64,000 nt of DNA, taken from the NCBI RefSeq assembly GCF_015689195.1, contig NZ_CP065044.1:868001-932000 (forward strand). The letters are read 5' to 3'. The notes beneath the pieces are model-generated. The model saw only the letters and a program-made list of their open reading frames with translations, ran no database searches and was not told where the DNA came from. Both the position numbers and the translations under genes were made by a program. This DNA is from Pectobacterium aroidearum. Lineage in GTDB: Bacteria > Pseudomonadota > Gammaproteobacteria > Enterobacterales > Enterobacteriaceae. Positions 48,711-57,733 of the stretch are shown in pieces (the stretch's first letter is position 1; the number at the start of each line of letters is the position of its first letter).

Positions 48711-49901
48711 ATGCGTAAGCGTCGCAGTACCGGTAAGGTTACGCTACAGGATGTCGCTGACTACGCGGGCGTAGGAACGATGACGGTATCGCGCGTGATG
48801 CGTAAGCCCGATCTGGTTTCTGAGAAGCTACGCAGCAAAGTGGAACTGGCCGCCAGAACATTAGGCTATGAACCTAATCAGGAGGCTAGCCAGCTCACCG
48901 AGAGCACGAATCGCGTCACGCTACAGGACATTGCGAGTCACGCCGGTGTTGGTGCGATGACAGTGTCCCGCGCGTTGCGGGAGCCGGGGCTGGTTTCCGA
49001 TGCCACACAGAAGAAAATCCATGATGCGATCAAAACGCTGGGCTATGTACCGAACCACGCCGCAGGGGCGTTGGCCTCATCCTATCAACCCGCTATCGCG
49101 GTGCTTTATCCTTTTCAGCAAGATCGCGCCAGCGTGCGTTTTGTGCAGGCATTACAGCAGGCGGTGGGCAAACATAATGTGTCGATAATTATGGGCTGCC
49201 ATGAATATCGCCAGCACACCGAAGCAGGCATGGTTGAAAAACTCTTGCAGCAGCGGCCAGCGGCGCTGGTGTTATTCAGCGCGCAGCTTTCACAACGAAC
49301 CCAGGACATCATCCAGGCCAGCAACGTCATTACGGTGAATGTGTCCGGCGTAGCCGCGCTGAATGCGAATATCAACATTGATATTGCCCTTGCCGAAGCG
49401 GCGGAACAGCTGACGATGTCACTGCTGGAAAAGGGATATCGCCACGTCGCTTATATTGGTGCGCATACGGATAATCGTTTGCAAAAACAGCAGTTGAACG
49501 GCTGGAATAAAGCCATGCTGGCGCATTATCACAATGCGGATTTGAAAATTACGATCCCGGAAGCTCCCAGCCTACAGTTTGGTCGCTATGCCATGACGGA
49601 GCTACTGCAAAACCAGCCGGAGCTGGATGCGATTATCTGTAGTCATGAGGAAATTGCGCTAGGCGCGCTCTTTGAATGCCAGCGCCGCCTTATGAAAGTT
49701 CCTTACGATCTGGCGATTGCCTGTCTGGATGGTTCTGAACAATGTGAGCATACGTTCCCGACGCTGACGGCGATGCAGCTTGACTATGAAAAGCTGGGCG
49801 CGGAGGTCGGGCGTCTGGTGCTTGCCATGATGGACAATGACGAGCATCCACCGGTAGTGGAAAAAGTGAAGTTTATCTTTGAACCCCGCGCCAGCAGCTA
49901 A
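48711..49901 (+). CDS. LacI-family regulator with two tandem HTH domains
   Basis: 396 residues from ATG at 48711 (GGAGAGGA upstream); family members are normally 330-345. Residues 10-62 and 69-121 are both complete LacI HTH units (VTLQDVADYAGVGTMTVSRV and VTLQDIASHAGVGAMTVSRA), 30 of 53 positions identical, ending in LGYEPNQEASQL and LGYVPNHAAGAL. Only the second keeps a normal hinge helix (NHAAGAL). After this follows one periplasmic-binding-type effector domain (QPAIAVLYPFQQD... to the end). Effector unknown; divergent PTS operon is the likely target. The two DNA copies differ, so it is an old duplication and not an assembly slip. Confidence 0.93.
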   Translation: MRKRRSTGKVTLQDVADYAGVGTMTVSRVMRKPDLVSEKLRSKVELAARTLGYEPNQEASQLTESTNRVTLQDIASHAGVGAMTVSRALREPGLVSDATQKKIHDAIKTLGYVPNHAAGALASSYQPAIAVLYPFQQDRASVRFVQALQQAVGKHNVSIIMGCHEYRQHTEAGMVEKLLQQRPAALVLFSAQLSQRTQDIIQASNVITVNVSGVAALNANINIDIALAEAAEQLTMSLLEKGYRHVAYIGAHTDNRLQKQQLNGWNKAMLAHYHNADLKITIPEAPSLQFGRYAMTELLQNQPELDAIICSHEEIALGALFECQRRLMKVPYDLAIACLDGSEQCEHTFPTLTAMQLDYEKLGAEVGRLVLAMMDNDEHPPVVEKVKFIFEPRASS

Positions 49902-49926
49902 CAAGGGAATATCACGCAGCATAGAA

Positions 49927-49953
49927 AAGCCTGCGTATTTCTGACGCAGGCTT
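49927..49953. terminator. Bidirectional terminator after the lacI-type gene
   Basis: AAGCCTGCG, nine-base loop, CGCAGGCTT, located between convergent genes. Confidence 0.75.
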
Positions 49954-49974
49954 CTGATACGCGTTGCCAGGCAG

Positions 49975-51036
49975 CTAGCTGCCCGCCTCGATGTGCTTAT
50001 CGTCAAAGAAATAATCTTTGACGGACTCCGGCTTGTTTTTAATCGCCCCAACACGATACAGGAATTGACCAAGCTGCAAGGTATTGTGCGGCGTAACGCT
50101 GAACGATACTTCTGGGCTTTTCAGAATGCTCAGCAGCAGTTCGCGATCGATACGGGATTTTGTCACGCGAATAAAGGCGTCAGCGGCCTCTTCGGGATGA
50201 GCGCTGGCAAAATCTGCCGCTTCCGCGATAGCGTTGACGAAGGCGCGGTAGGTCCGTGGGTTATCCTGGCGGAATTTTTCAGTGGCGTAGAGCACCACGG
50301 GGGAGTTTGGTCCGCCAGTAACCTGATAGGAGTTCAGGATGATATGTGCGTTGGGGTTGCCTGCCAGTGCTTGTTCCTGAAAAGGGGAGTTGGAAAAGTG
50401 CGTAGTGATTTCCGTGCCGCCGCTGATAATTGCGGCGGTAGCTTCTGGATGCGGGATAGCGACCTGAAGTTTATCCAGACGATTGTAAGCTTTATCGCCC
50501 CACTGTTCGGCGGAGGCTTGCTGGAGAAAACGCGACTGTACGGAAACGCCCACTGCCGGGATGGCGATGCGATCTTTGTCCGTCAGATCCGCAATGGTTT
50601 TGACGTTAGGGTTATTACTGATCAGGTAATAAGGGAAATTACCAGTTGCCACCACCGCGCGGACATTCTGACGCCCTTTGGTACGATCCCACAGCGTGAA
50701 CAGCGGTCCGGTGCCAGCCCCGGCGATATCCACCGAGCCGGAGAGTAAGGCATCGTTCACCGCGGCGCCACCGGAAAGTTGCAGATACTCGACCTTGATA
50801 TCCACTCCTTCTTCCTTGCCATGTTTCTCAATCAACTTTTGATCCTGTGCGACATTCAGCAGCAGATAAACGATCCCGAATTGCTGCGCAATACGAAGCT
50901 GTCCTTCCGCCTGTGCCAGCGCTGGCAGACCGAGCCCCGACAACAAAACGGCGCTGGCTAGCGTCAGGCCAAGCCCTTTACGACGCAACGTGTTCCCAGG
51001 GTGCAAGGTGTGAGTGGTATGACTTTTATTATGCAT
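49975..51036 (-). CDS. ABC transporter substrate-binding protein, sulfonate/nitrate (SsuA/TauA/NMT1) family
   Basis: 353 residues. Signal peptide with a long basic N-region (MHNKSHTTHTLHPGNTLRRK, hydrophobic stretch, cleavage near AQA-EGQ). The mature domain begins with LRIAQQFGIVYLLLNVAQDQKLIEKHG and has LLSGSVDIAGAGTGPLFTLWDR and ISNNPNVKTIADLTDKDRIAIPA, the SsuA/NMT1 layout. Periplasmic binding of an aliphatic sulfonate or similar compound. No permease or ATPase genes are adjacent, so it is an orphan and must use a transporter encoded elsewhere. Confidence 0.87.
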   Translation of the reverse strand: MHNKSHTTHTLHPGNTLRRKGLGLTLASAVLLSGLGLPALAQAEGQLRIAQQFGIVYLLLNVAQDQKLIEKHGKEEGVDIKVEYLQLSGGAAVNDALLSGSVDIAGAGTGPLFTLWDRTKGRQNVRAVVATGNFPYYLISNNPNVKTIADLTDKDRIAIPAVGVSVQSRFLQQASAEQWGDKAYNRLDKLQVAIPHPEATAAIISGGTEITTHFSNSPFQEQALAGNPNAHIILNSYQVTGGPNSPVVLYATEKFRQDNPRTYRAFVNAIAEAADFASAHPEEAADAFIRVTKSRIDRELLLSILKSPEVSFSVTPHNTLQLGQFLYRVGAIKNKPESVKDYFFDDKHIEAGS

Positions 51037-51525
51037 AATGATCTGTCCATCAATAGGTTAGGGCTGTGTGTAGCCTGATAAAATATAAGGGTGAAAATAT
51101 TGCCTTTTTGAGAGTAAGGAAGCATTCGACGCTTGATAAAGAGTTTTTTGACATAAGCTAGATGGGGAATGCAGGGAGAGAAAAATTTATTTTCTTTAAT
51201 TAACTTGGTTTCTTCTGATTGTTCTGATGTTGGAAAAATGAAGTTATTATTGGAGCGTTTATCTTTTTGTTTTTTATCTGTAAATAATAAAATTTGTGGA
51301 TGTTTATGTGGGATGGAATGCCATTTATTTCATTTAGCGGTATTCAGACAAATAAATCCCCCAGAGGGTATATGCCGTTTTCTTCATTTGTTTAGCGATA
51401 ATTTATCTAGGCGGCCATATCGCCGGGAGCGATAGAATTCCCCCGGTGATATGTTTGTGCAGAATAAGGCCATCTCTATGGCTGGCGTTAACCCGTGACA
51501 GTAAGAAAAAATGTACTCGATGATG
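51037..51525. other. AT-rich intergenic region
   Basis: 489 bases, AT-rich in 51060-51400. No convincing gene; one 88-codon plus-strand frame has no ribosome site and a composition unlike the neighbours. Upstream signals for the binding-protein gene should lie near 51040-51150. Confidence 0.6.
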
Positions 51526-51852
51526 TTACATGCTCGAATACATATTCATGATAATTCCCCCGCTGATAATTAACGCCATAGAGAAGACGGCGGGGAGATC
51601 CGGTTTCTGTTTATAAAGCAGCATTGAAATAAACGTTACGCCGACGATGCCAAAACCGCACCAGAGGGAATAGGCAACCCCTACGGGTAAGTAGCCCATT
51701 GCCCGCGTTAATGAAAAATAGCAAAGGCAATAAGCGACGATCACGATAACGGAAGGTGAGAGTTTTTTAAATCCATCGGTTTTTTTGATCATTGACGTGC
51801 CGGTAATTTCTGAACCAATGGAAAGTGCCAGCCAGAGGAATCCGTTTAACAT
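51526..51852 (-). CDS. Small multidrug-resistance (SMR) transporter, second of a pair
   Basis: 108 residues, four membrane helices. The conserved membrane Glu lies at residue 15 (SIGSEITGTSMIKKTDGF), and GVAYSLWCGFGIVGVTFIS is the helix-3 signature. SMR pairs act as heterodimers. This one follows the 138-residue partner by 17 bases and belongs to the cutC-cutD cluster; such SMR genes accompany other choline-lyase clusters and are thought to move choline or amines. Confidence 0.85.
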   Translation of the reverse strand: MLNGFLWLALSIGSEITGTSMIKKTDGFKKLSPSVIVIVAYCLCYFSLTRAMGYLPVGVAYSLWCGFGIVGVTFISMLLYKQKPDLPAVFSMALIISGGIIMNMYSSM

Positions 51853-51869
51853 GATGGGTATCCTTACGT

Positions 51870-52286
51870 TTAATGGATGATTTTGGTGTTTAACGGTGGG
51901 TTCTGAACACTGTCCGTGAGTATTTCGGGCTGTTCATCAGCGCCCATCTTAGAGAAGAGGTTCATGATTGCTATGCCAGCGGCAATCACGCTCATGCCAA
52001 TGATGGCCGGAATATCAGGACGCTGGCCGTAAAAGATAATACTGAGCGTCGAAACCAATAAGATCCCCGTACCGGACCAGGTTGCATAGGCTAATCCCAC
52101 GGGAAGATGTTTTACCGCTTTTGATAGCGAATAATAGCAAACGCAGTACAGCAGAATAATTACCGCTAATAACGCTACTTTTGTTATCCCTTGACTATTA
52201 TCAAACATTTTTAACGTAGAGGTAGCAGACGTTTCTGACAGGATAACTAATAACATCCAAAGCCATGATTGCTTTCTCAGTGACAT
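51870..52286 (-). CDS. Small multidrug-resistance (SMR) transporter, first of a pair, with C-terminal tail
   Basis: 138 residues, four membrane helices in the first 112 plus a hydrophilic tail (DEQPEILTDSVQNPPLNTKIIH) not found in EmrE. Membrane Glu at residue 18 (VILSETSATSTLKMF) and GLAYATWSGTGILLVSTL in helix 3. Downstream of cutD by 46 bases on the same strand. MdtJ is the nearest paired model, but linkage points to choline or trimethylamine transport. Confidence 0.85.
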   Translation of the reverse strand: MSLRKQSWLWMLLVILSETSATSTLKMFDNSQGITKVALLAVIILLYCVCYYSLSKAVKHLPVGLAYATWSGTGILLVSTLSIIFYGQRPDIPAIIGMSVIAAGIAIMNLFSKMGADEQPEILTDSVQNPPLNTKIIH

Positions 52287-52332
52287 ATATTGCTCCCGAC
52301 TTATGTTAAGAATACGCTATTTGGTTTTCTCT

Positions 52333-53283
52333 TTAATGACGAACCAGACGAATATCGAAATCAAATTCGTTAAAGAACGTCTCCAAACGATTTAACTCTT
52401 CTTCGTTGTAACTGGGGTCCTCGTTTATTGGGTAAATCATCCCCAGCCTGTCGTATTTTTTGCGGCCTAGCTGGTGGTAGGGCAGTACGTCGATGCGCCG
52501 TATATTGCCGCGCTGTGCCAGCGTCTGGACATAGTGAATGGCGTCGGTAACCGCATCGTACGAATCGTTATAGCCGCGAACGAGTGGCATACGAATGACG
52601 ATATCGGCTCCCAGCCCGACCAAATGTTCCAGATTTCGCCGTATGTTTTCATTCCCAACGCCAAACAGCGCCTTGTGCTGCTGGGTATCAATGTGTTTGA
52701 TATCAAAAAGGAATAAATCCGTTACGGCGGCTAATCTGCTGTAGTGGGATTTCAGGGTTGTGCCCTGTGTTTCGACCGCGGTGTGAATCATCATGCGTTT
52801 GCAGGCGGTGAGCAGATCGACAGCGAAATCCGTTTGTAGACTCATTTCTCCGCCGCTCAGGGTGACGCCGCCGCCAGAGGACAGATAAAAAGGGTAATCC
52901 TGCATGATGATTTCCATCAATTCCGTAACCGTCATCTCTTGTCCTATGACGTCCAGCGCGCCGGACAGACAGGCTGTTTCACACTTTCGGCAACCAATGC
53001 AGTCCGCTGTGCGATCGAGATGATGGTGCCATTGGCCGCTGCTGTCTGCTTGCATGCGGTGAACACCCGTCGGGCAAGCCTCCGCACATTTTCCGCAGTC
53101 GATGCATTTATCCTGAGAGAACATGATCTGATAGGCGTTGCTGATCCCCTCTGGGTTTGCGCACCAGGGGCAACGGATATTGCAACCTTTCATAAAGATC
53201 AGCGTGCGGACGCCTTCCCCGTCGTAGATCGAATACTTCTGAATGTTGAAGAGTCGTCCTGTGGTTTTCTGCGCGTGTTGCAT
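52333..53283 (-). CDS. cutD: Choline trimethylamine-lyase activating enzyme CutD
   Basis: 316 residues from ATG at 53283, with AGGAGG seven bases upstream; a GTG seven codons earlier is less likely. Radical-SAM glycyl-radical activase: cluster motif CNIRCPWC (Cys34, 38, 41), then two ferredoxin-type sites (Cys60/63/66/70 and Cys95/98/101/105), and TLSGGEMSLQ, the SAM-binding GGE. It generates the glycyl radical on CutC. Lies 75 bases after cutC. Oxygen-labile enzyme, so expression is expected without oxygen. Confidence 0.92.
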   Translation of the reverse strand: MQHAQKTTGRLFNIQKYSIYDGEGVRTLIFMKGCNIRCPWCANPEGISNAYQIMFSQDKCIDCGKCAEACPTGVHRMQADSSGQWHHHLDRTADCIGCRKCETACLSGALDVIGQEMTVTELMEIIMQDYPFYLSSGGGVTLSGGEMSLQTDFAVDLLTACKRMMIHTAVETQGTTLKSHYSRLAAVTDLFLFDIKHIDTQQHKALFGVGNENIRRNLEHLVGLGADIVIRMPLVRGYNDSYDAVTDAIHYVQTLAQRGNIRRIDVLPYHQLGRKKYDRLGMIYPINEDPSYNEEELNRLETFFNEFDFDIRLVRH

Positions 53284-53358
53284 TGCGATGCCTCCTTCTG
53301 TCACCGTCAGCGTCCCTGCCCGACGATATGCGGCGAATTCCTTTAGGCGCTGTGGCGA

Positions 53359-55854
53359 TCAGAACTTATCGATCATGGTGCGGCTAATGATCTCATCCTG
53401 AACTTCCTTGCATAATTCAACGAAGTAGGCGCTGTATCCCGCGACACGCACGATCAAGTCACGATATTGCTCCGGCGTTTGTTGGGCTTTTCTCAAGACT
53501 TCATCGTCAACGTAGCTGAATTGCATCTGCCCATTACCCAGAATGGACGATGTTCTCAGCAGGGAAATCAAGCCGTTGCGGCCTTCTGGCGTATCCAGCA
53601 TGCCTTTAAGGAATTTGAAGTTATGCACCATGCCGATGTTCATGCTTTCCACATTCATTTTGCTGACAGATTTGATGCTCGCTGTTGGCCCTTTTTTGTC
53701 AGCCCCTTGCGTTGGGCTGATCCCATCGGAGAGTGGTGCCCATGCCAGTCGGTCATTCGCGCTGGCTGCGGTCAGTTCACCGATTGGGGTGTTGTTCGAG
53801 ATCGATAATGTGCCGTGGCTAAACGTGGAGTAGAGCATCTTGTACTGACGGCACTCCTTTTCCGTCCATTCGGTGATATCCCGCGCAAGCTGGTCGGCTG
53901 CGTTATCATCATTGCCGTATTTCGGCGCATTCAGGCAGTCTCTTCTTAGTTCGTCATAGCCTGAAAAATTAGCCAACAGGCCGTCACGTAGCTGTTCCAG
54001 CGTGTATTGGCGGTCTTCATAAACGAGCTTGCGGATAGCCGCCATGGAGTCAACGTAAGTCGCCAGCCCGGAGAAAATGAGCCCCGGCCCGTGATTGACG
54101 ACGGCACCACCGGCCGCCACATCCCGTCCTTTTTCCATACAGCCTTCGACCAGCAGGGACATCAGCGGCTTGGGCGCGACATCACGATGCACGCGCTGGC
54201 TGATCACGGTGCCAATCGCGGACAGACGGATAATGTGTGCGATCTGCGTTTTCACTGCGCGATCAAAATCTTCAAAAGTCTCCAGCGTGCTCAAGTCGCC
54301 AGTATCCAGCCCCTGAACGCGATCGAACAGGATCATACGGCCGCGGTTTAAGACAAACTCGATGGCGATCGGCCACTGGGTGTAGCCCGTGGAGGTCCAT
54401 TGATAAATGCGGCCTGATTTTTGCGGTTCGACGCAGCCCATCAGGCAGTAGTCGCGCGCATCTTCAAAGTCGAAGCCTTTGCGCAGCATCATCTTGATAT
54501 GGGAATCATCAAAGTGACACGCCGGAAAGCCCATCCCTGATTTAACGACGTCGACAATTTTCTCCAGATACGCCTGAGGGGATTGGTTGTGAATACGGCA
54601 GGCCAGTGACGGCTGGTACACTTTCACGAAGCGCACCGCATCCATGATCAGGTAAGTCAGATCGTTACAGGCATCGCCTCCGCTACGCTTCTGCCCGCCG
54701 ACCGTCAGGTTGATGAACGGCTGATAGCCCGCGAAATATTTCGCACCGCTTTCGCTGGACATCCACATCAGTTCCGCGCATTTCAGAATGAACATCTGCA
54801 TCATTTCCAGTGCCTGTTCGCGCGTCAGGCGACCGGACTGAATGTCCGCTTCATACATCGGGTAACAGTATTGGTCTACACGCCCCAGTGAAATCCCTGT
54901 CTGGTTCTCTTCCACTTCAAACAGTGACTCCAGCGTCCAGATGCTTTGCAGTGCTTCCTGCAACGTTTTGGGAGGATGGGCTGGCACGTTCTCGTTGATT
55001 TCTGCAATGGTCAGCAGTTCAGCGCGCCGTGAAGCATCTGTCTCCTGTGCCGCCAGTTCACGTGCGTGTGCCGCCATGCGGCGGGCATACGCCATGACGC
55101 CGTCGCAGGTTTCAATCGCAGCCTTATAAAAATAGATACGATCGATATTATCCGGCTCTTCCATATCAAGCTGAGCCAGATTCGCCTGCGCATCAGCTTT
55201 GATGCCCTCCATGCCTTTGGTGAACAGCAGCACATCGTAACCGGGGCAGGTGTCGCCGCCGCCGTTGATCTGGTGGTAAGAAAGATCGCTGACGAAGGTT
55301 TCTCCGCTGAATGCCCAGACGCCCGCTTCACGGTATTGTGTCTCGCAAATCTCATCCAGCGAGCGGCCTTGCCAAAACGGGACTATCTCATCACGGATGG
55401 TTTTTTTATCTTCTTCTGAAATTTGAAAAGGATCCTGAGGACGGGTACTCATGGTGTCCAGTTCGTCTCGTACCCAGCGCCAGGCAATATCGGGAGAGAA
55501 CGCCCCCGCACGCGGTTTACCGCAGGGATGCCCGACGATCAGCTCCTCATCCTGAATCAGTATCGGAGCGGTTTCGCAGGCTTTACGAAAGGATTTTGCC
55601 CGTAACAGAATAGGCGGCAGGCCAGGATTGTGCTTCGCCACCTCGGTGAAGGCCAGTGCGCGATAAATAGAAATACTGGGGCGCGCTTCTAAATAACGGG
55701 CGCGAAGACGTTGCATGCGTGGGGTAAGGGGCTCTTGCTCCGCGACGCTGGAGGTTTTTTTTACGCCACCCAACGTAGCCATTTTTTCATTATTCAATAT
55801 GCTGTTATTAAACGGGAAATGATTTCTTTCTGGTGCTAATGCGTCATTATCCAT
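53359..55854 (-). CDS. cutC: Choline trimethylamine-lyase CutC (glycyl radical enzyme)
   Basis: 831 residues; AGGAGA stands seven bases before the ATG. CutC cleaves choline to trimethylamine and acetaldehyde by radical chemistry. Offset by a constant 15 residues, every active-site position known from the Desulfovibrio enzyme is present: Tyr193, Asp201 ([10 protein letters not shown]), Phe380, Cys474 and Glu476 ([12 protein letters not shown]), Thr487 and Tyr491 ([10 protein letters not shown]), and the radical Gly806 (RVAGYSAYF). It is the short form, without the 300-residue N-terminal extension of the microcompartment type. No shell, aldehyde dehydrogenase or alcohol dehydrogenase genes adjoin it. 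Confidence 0.95.
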   Translation of the reverse strand: MDNDALAPERNHFPFNNSILNNEKMATLGGVKKTSSVAEQEPLTPRMQRLRARYLEARPSISIYRALAFTEVAKHNPGLPPILLRAKSFRKACETAPILIQDEELIVGHPCGKPRAGAFSPDIAWRWVRDELDTMSTRPQDPFQISEEDKKTIRDEIVPFWQGRSLDEICETQYREAGVWAFSGETFVSDLSYHQINGGGDTCPGYDVLLFTKGMEGIKADAQANLAQLDMEEPDNIDRIYFYKAAIETCDGVMAYARRMAAHARELAAQETDASRRAELLTIAEINENVPAHPPKTLQEALQSIWTLESLFEVEENQTGISLGRVDQYCYPMYEADIQSGRLTREQALEMMQMFILKCAELMWMSSESGAKYFAGYQPFINLTVGGQKRSGGDACNDLTYLIMDAVRFVKVYQPSLACRIHNQSPQAYLEKIVDVVKSGMGFPACHFDDSHIKMMLRKGFDFEDARDYCLMGCVEPQKSGRIYQWTSTGYTQWPIAIEFVLNRGRMILFDRVQGLDTGDLSTLETFEDFDRAVKTQIAHIIRLSAIGTVISQRVHRDVAPKPLMSLLVEGCMEKGRDVAAGGAVVNHGPGLIFSGLATYVDSMAAIRKLVYEDRQYTLEQLRDGLLANFSGYDELRRDCLNAPKYGNDDNAADQLARDITEWTEKECRQYKMLYSTFSHGTLSISNNTPIGELTAASANDRLAWAPLSDGISPTQGADKKGPTASIKSVSKMNVESMNIGMVHNFKFLKGMLDTPEGRNGLISLLRTSSILGNGQMQFSYVDDEVLRKAQQTPEQYRDLIVRVAGYSAYFVELCKEVQDEIISRTMIDKF

Positions 55855-56179
55855 ACGAAAATCTCCTGCGGTTATTTTTCTACATCAGTAAAGCGCTATA
55901 AGAGAAACCTAATTCGTCATCTCTGAATGGAGGAATAGGCAGGAAAATACCGGCACTGAATATTAGTGCCGCTATTTATTCTGGTTCTTTATTTTTTTTA
56001 AACTTTTTATTTGTTAAATATCAATGTATTGGTTTTGTTTATTTGTCTTTGAGAAACATGAGAGGTAAATTATTATTAGTTAAGGAATGTTTTTTTAGGT
56101 TGCTGTTTTTATTATTTTCATGCGTTCAGATAGTGTAGGTGATGTTTAATTTTCGGTAGTTAATAATAATGTTGATAAG

Positions 56180-56193
56180 TTGACTAAGATCAA
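56180..56193. promoter_or_regulatory. FNR-like site upstream of cutC
   Basis: TTGAC-TAAG-ATCAA, nine of ten bases of the consensus TTGAT-N4-ATCAA. It lies 326 bases before cutC, an oxygen-sensitive enzyme; the distance would need a start point far upstream of the gene. Confidence 0.5.
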
Positions 56194-56371
56194 TTGATTC
56201 TATTTTATTGGGCGGTGTTTCTTTATTATTCTTTTGTTAATTATTTCGGATGGATGTATTCATAATAAAAGAGAGTGATATCTCTCTACATAATGCGAGT
56301 TACAGGAGGCGTAAGGGAGGGAGAAATAATTCAGGCCAATCTCCGTTTAAGAATCTTGGCCTGTAGTTATA

Positions 56372-56434
56372 AACAATGAGTTATGAACAATGAGTTATAA
56401 GCAATGAGTTAGGAATTATGAACTACGAGTTATG
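56372..56434. repeat. 14-base tandem repeats downstream of the SDR gene
   Basis: AACAATGAGTTATG (56372-56385), AACAATGAGTTATA (56386-56399), AGCAATGAGTTAGG (56400-56413), a half-unit AATTATG, then AACTACGAGTTATG (56421-56434). Located between the cutC leader and the end of the SDR gene. Confidence 0.85.
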
Positions 56435-56448
56435 GAAATCGTGATGAA

Positions 56449-57138
56449 TTACAGCGATGCGCCGCCGCACATCACCAACTGCTGGCCGGTAATGGCTGCG
56501 GCAGATGGGGAGAGCAGGTAGCCCACCAGATCGGCCACTTCTTGCGGCTGGATGAAGCGCCCAATCGGCGGCAGCTTCGGTGGTGAGCTCTGACGGCCCG
56601 GCATTGTTAGCATTGGGGTTTCTGTGGCGCCCGGTGCGACGATGTTCACTGTAATGCCGCGTGGCGCCAGTTCCGCCGCCCAGCTTCTTGCCATGCCGAT
56701 CATCGCGGATTTGGTCGTGACGTATTGGCTGCGCCCTGCTGCACCGCTTGAGGTGCGACTGCCCAGCAGCACGATGCGCCCACCTTGTGGCAGCTTATCG
56801 ACCAGACGGTCGGCAAGTACCTGTGCCGCATGGATATGCAATCGCCATAGCGTTTCACCATCTTCCAGCGAAAGTTGGCCGAGCGGGGCGGATTTCATAA
56901 TGCCAGCAGCATGGATAACGGCATCAACCTGCGTAATTTCGTCCAGAATGGCCGTCAACGCGGGCGTATCCATGATATCCACCGCGCGGTGGGTAAAGTG
57001 TGGATGTGAATAGTCACCCGGCTTGCGCGACAGGCCGGTTACCCGCCAGCCTTCCGCCAGTAATTTTTGTGTGATGGCGGCACCGATCCCTGAGCTGCTA
57101 CCGGTAATCAGGGCGTGTTTAGGGGCTGTAGCTGACAT
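56449..57138 (-). CDS. Short-chain dehydrogenase/reductase
   Basis: 229 residues. Rossmann motif TGSSSGIG (12-19), NAG-like IHAAGIM, and catalytic Tyr138/Lys142 in SQYVTTKSAM. Ends with GQQLVMCGGASL as in classical SDRs. Likely an NAD(P)-dependent sugar or sugar-acid dehydrogenase, judged from its place as last gene of a sugar-acid catabolic cluster; 64 bases after the YhcH-type gene. Substrate not known. Confidence 0.85.
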   Translation of the reverse strand: MSATAPKHALITGSSSGIGAAITQKLLAEGWRVTGLSRKPGDYSHPHFTHRAVDIMDTPALTAILDEITQVDAVIHAAGIMKSAPLGQLSLEDGETLWRLHIHAAQVLADRLVDKLPQGGRIVLLGSRTSSGAAGRSQYVTTKSAMIGMARSWAAELAPRGITVNIVAPGATETPMLTMPGRQSSPPKLPPIGRFIQPQEVADLVGYLLSPSAAAITGQQLVMCGGASL

Positions 57139-57202
57139 GCAATGTCTCCTTCGTTCGGACTTAACGGTTTTGATGCAACCGTGTTAATGACAACGCTATG
57201 AT

Positions 57203-57670
57203 TTACAACAACGCGACGGGAATTTTAAACACGGCTTTTTTGACCGGAGCAGGGCTGTCGTTAATCGCACATAGCGCCTGATGGGCTTCGCCCGGATAGA
57301 ACGTGACGAAGTCGCCTGCCCGCAGATGGATCTGATGCGGCACCTGTGGGTTATCCAGAATGTAGAGATCCGGCTTACGCTCGGTCGCGGGTTGACCATG
57401 CACATCATTCAGACCGTAACCGATAATTTCCTCGCCTTCCAGAATCAACTGAATATCGAGGTAGTTGCTGTGAAATTCGGTATGTCGCGTGGCACGCGGT
57501 GCGGTATTCACGGTACCGATATTGTAAAACCAGTCGGCACCTTCCGGCTGATAGCGGCCTTCGGGCAGCGCATTCAGTTCAGCTAACGACATACCGGGTG
57601 CAGACAGAATGGTCCAGAGTGCATCAGGCAGCGTAGCGAGTTTGAGGGCGTTAAGGTTTCCTGCAATCAT
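57203..57670 (-). CDS. YhcH/YjgK/YiaL family protein (possible sugar anomerase)
   Basis: 155 residues. DUF386 cupin-like fold; the metal-binding positions are in HTEFHSNYLDIQLILEGEEIIGY and FYPGEAHQALCA. One member (NanQ/YhcH) has been described as an anomerase for sialic acid. Here it stands between an SDR and a BNR protein, so a role on the cluster sugar is likely. Confidence 0.88.
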   Translation of the reverse strand: MIAGNLNALKLATLPDALWTILSAPGMSLAELNALPEGRYQPEGADWFYNIGTVNTAPRATRHTEFHSNYLDIQLILEGEEIIGYGLNDVHGQPATERKPDLYILDNPQVPHQIHLRAGDFVTFYPGEAHQALCAINDSPAPVKKAVFKIPVALL

Positions 57671-57733
57671 AATAGTGTCCTGAAGGTAGCGGGGGAGCGC
57701 CCCCCCGCTGACAAAGAGAAAAAGTAGCGTGGT

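Larger units (their letters stand above)
55855..56448. promoter_or_regulatory. Long AT-rich leader of cutC with FNR-like site
   Basis: 594 bases, AT-rich from 55980 to 56280, no gene. Includes the FNR-like box at 56180-56193 and the 14-base repeat array at 56372-56434. Promoter position not defined. Confidence 0.6.

Noticed and set aside
48738-49073. Double HTH considered as a sequencing or assembly duplication
   Set aside because: The two copies differ at many DNA and protein positions while the frame stays open, so it is an old, real duplication.
51169-51435. 88-codon plus-strand frame in the AT-rich gap
   Set aside because: No ribosome site, Cys/Leu-rich random-looking sequence, no family resemblance.
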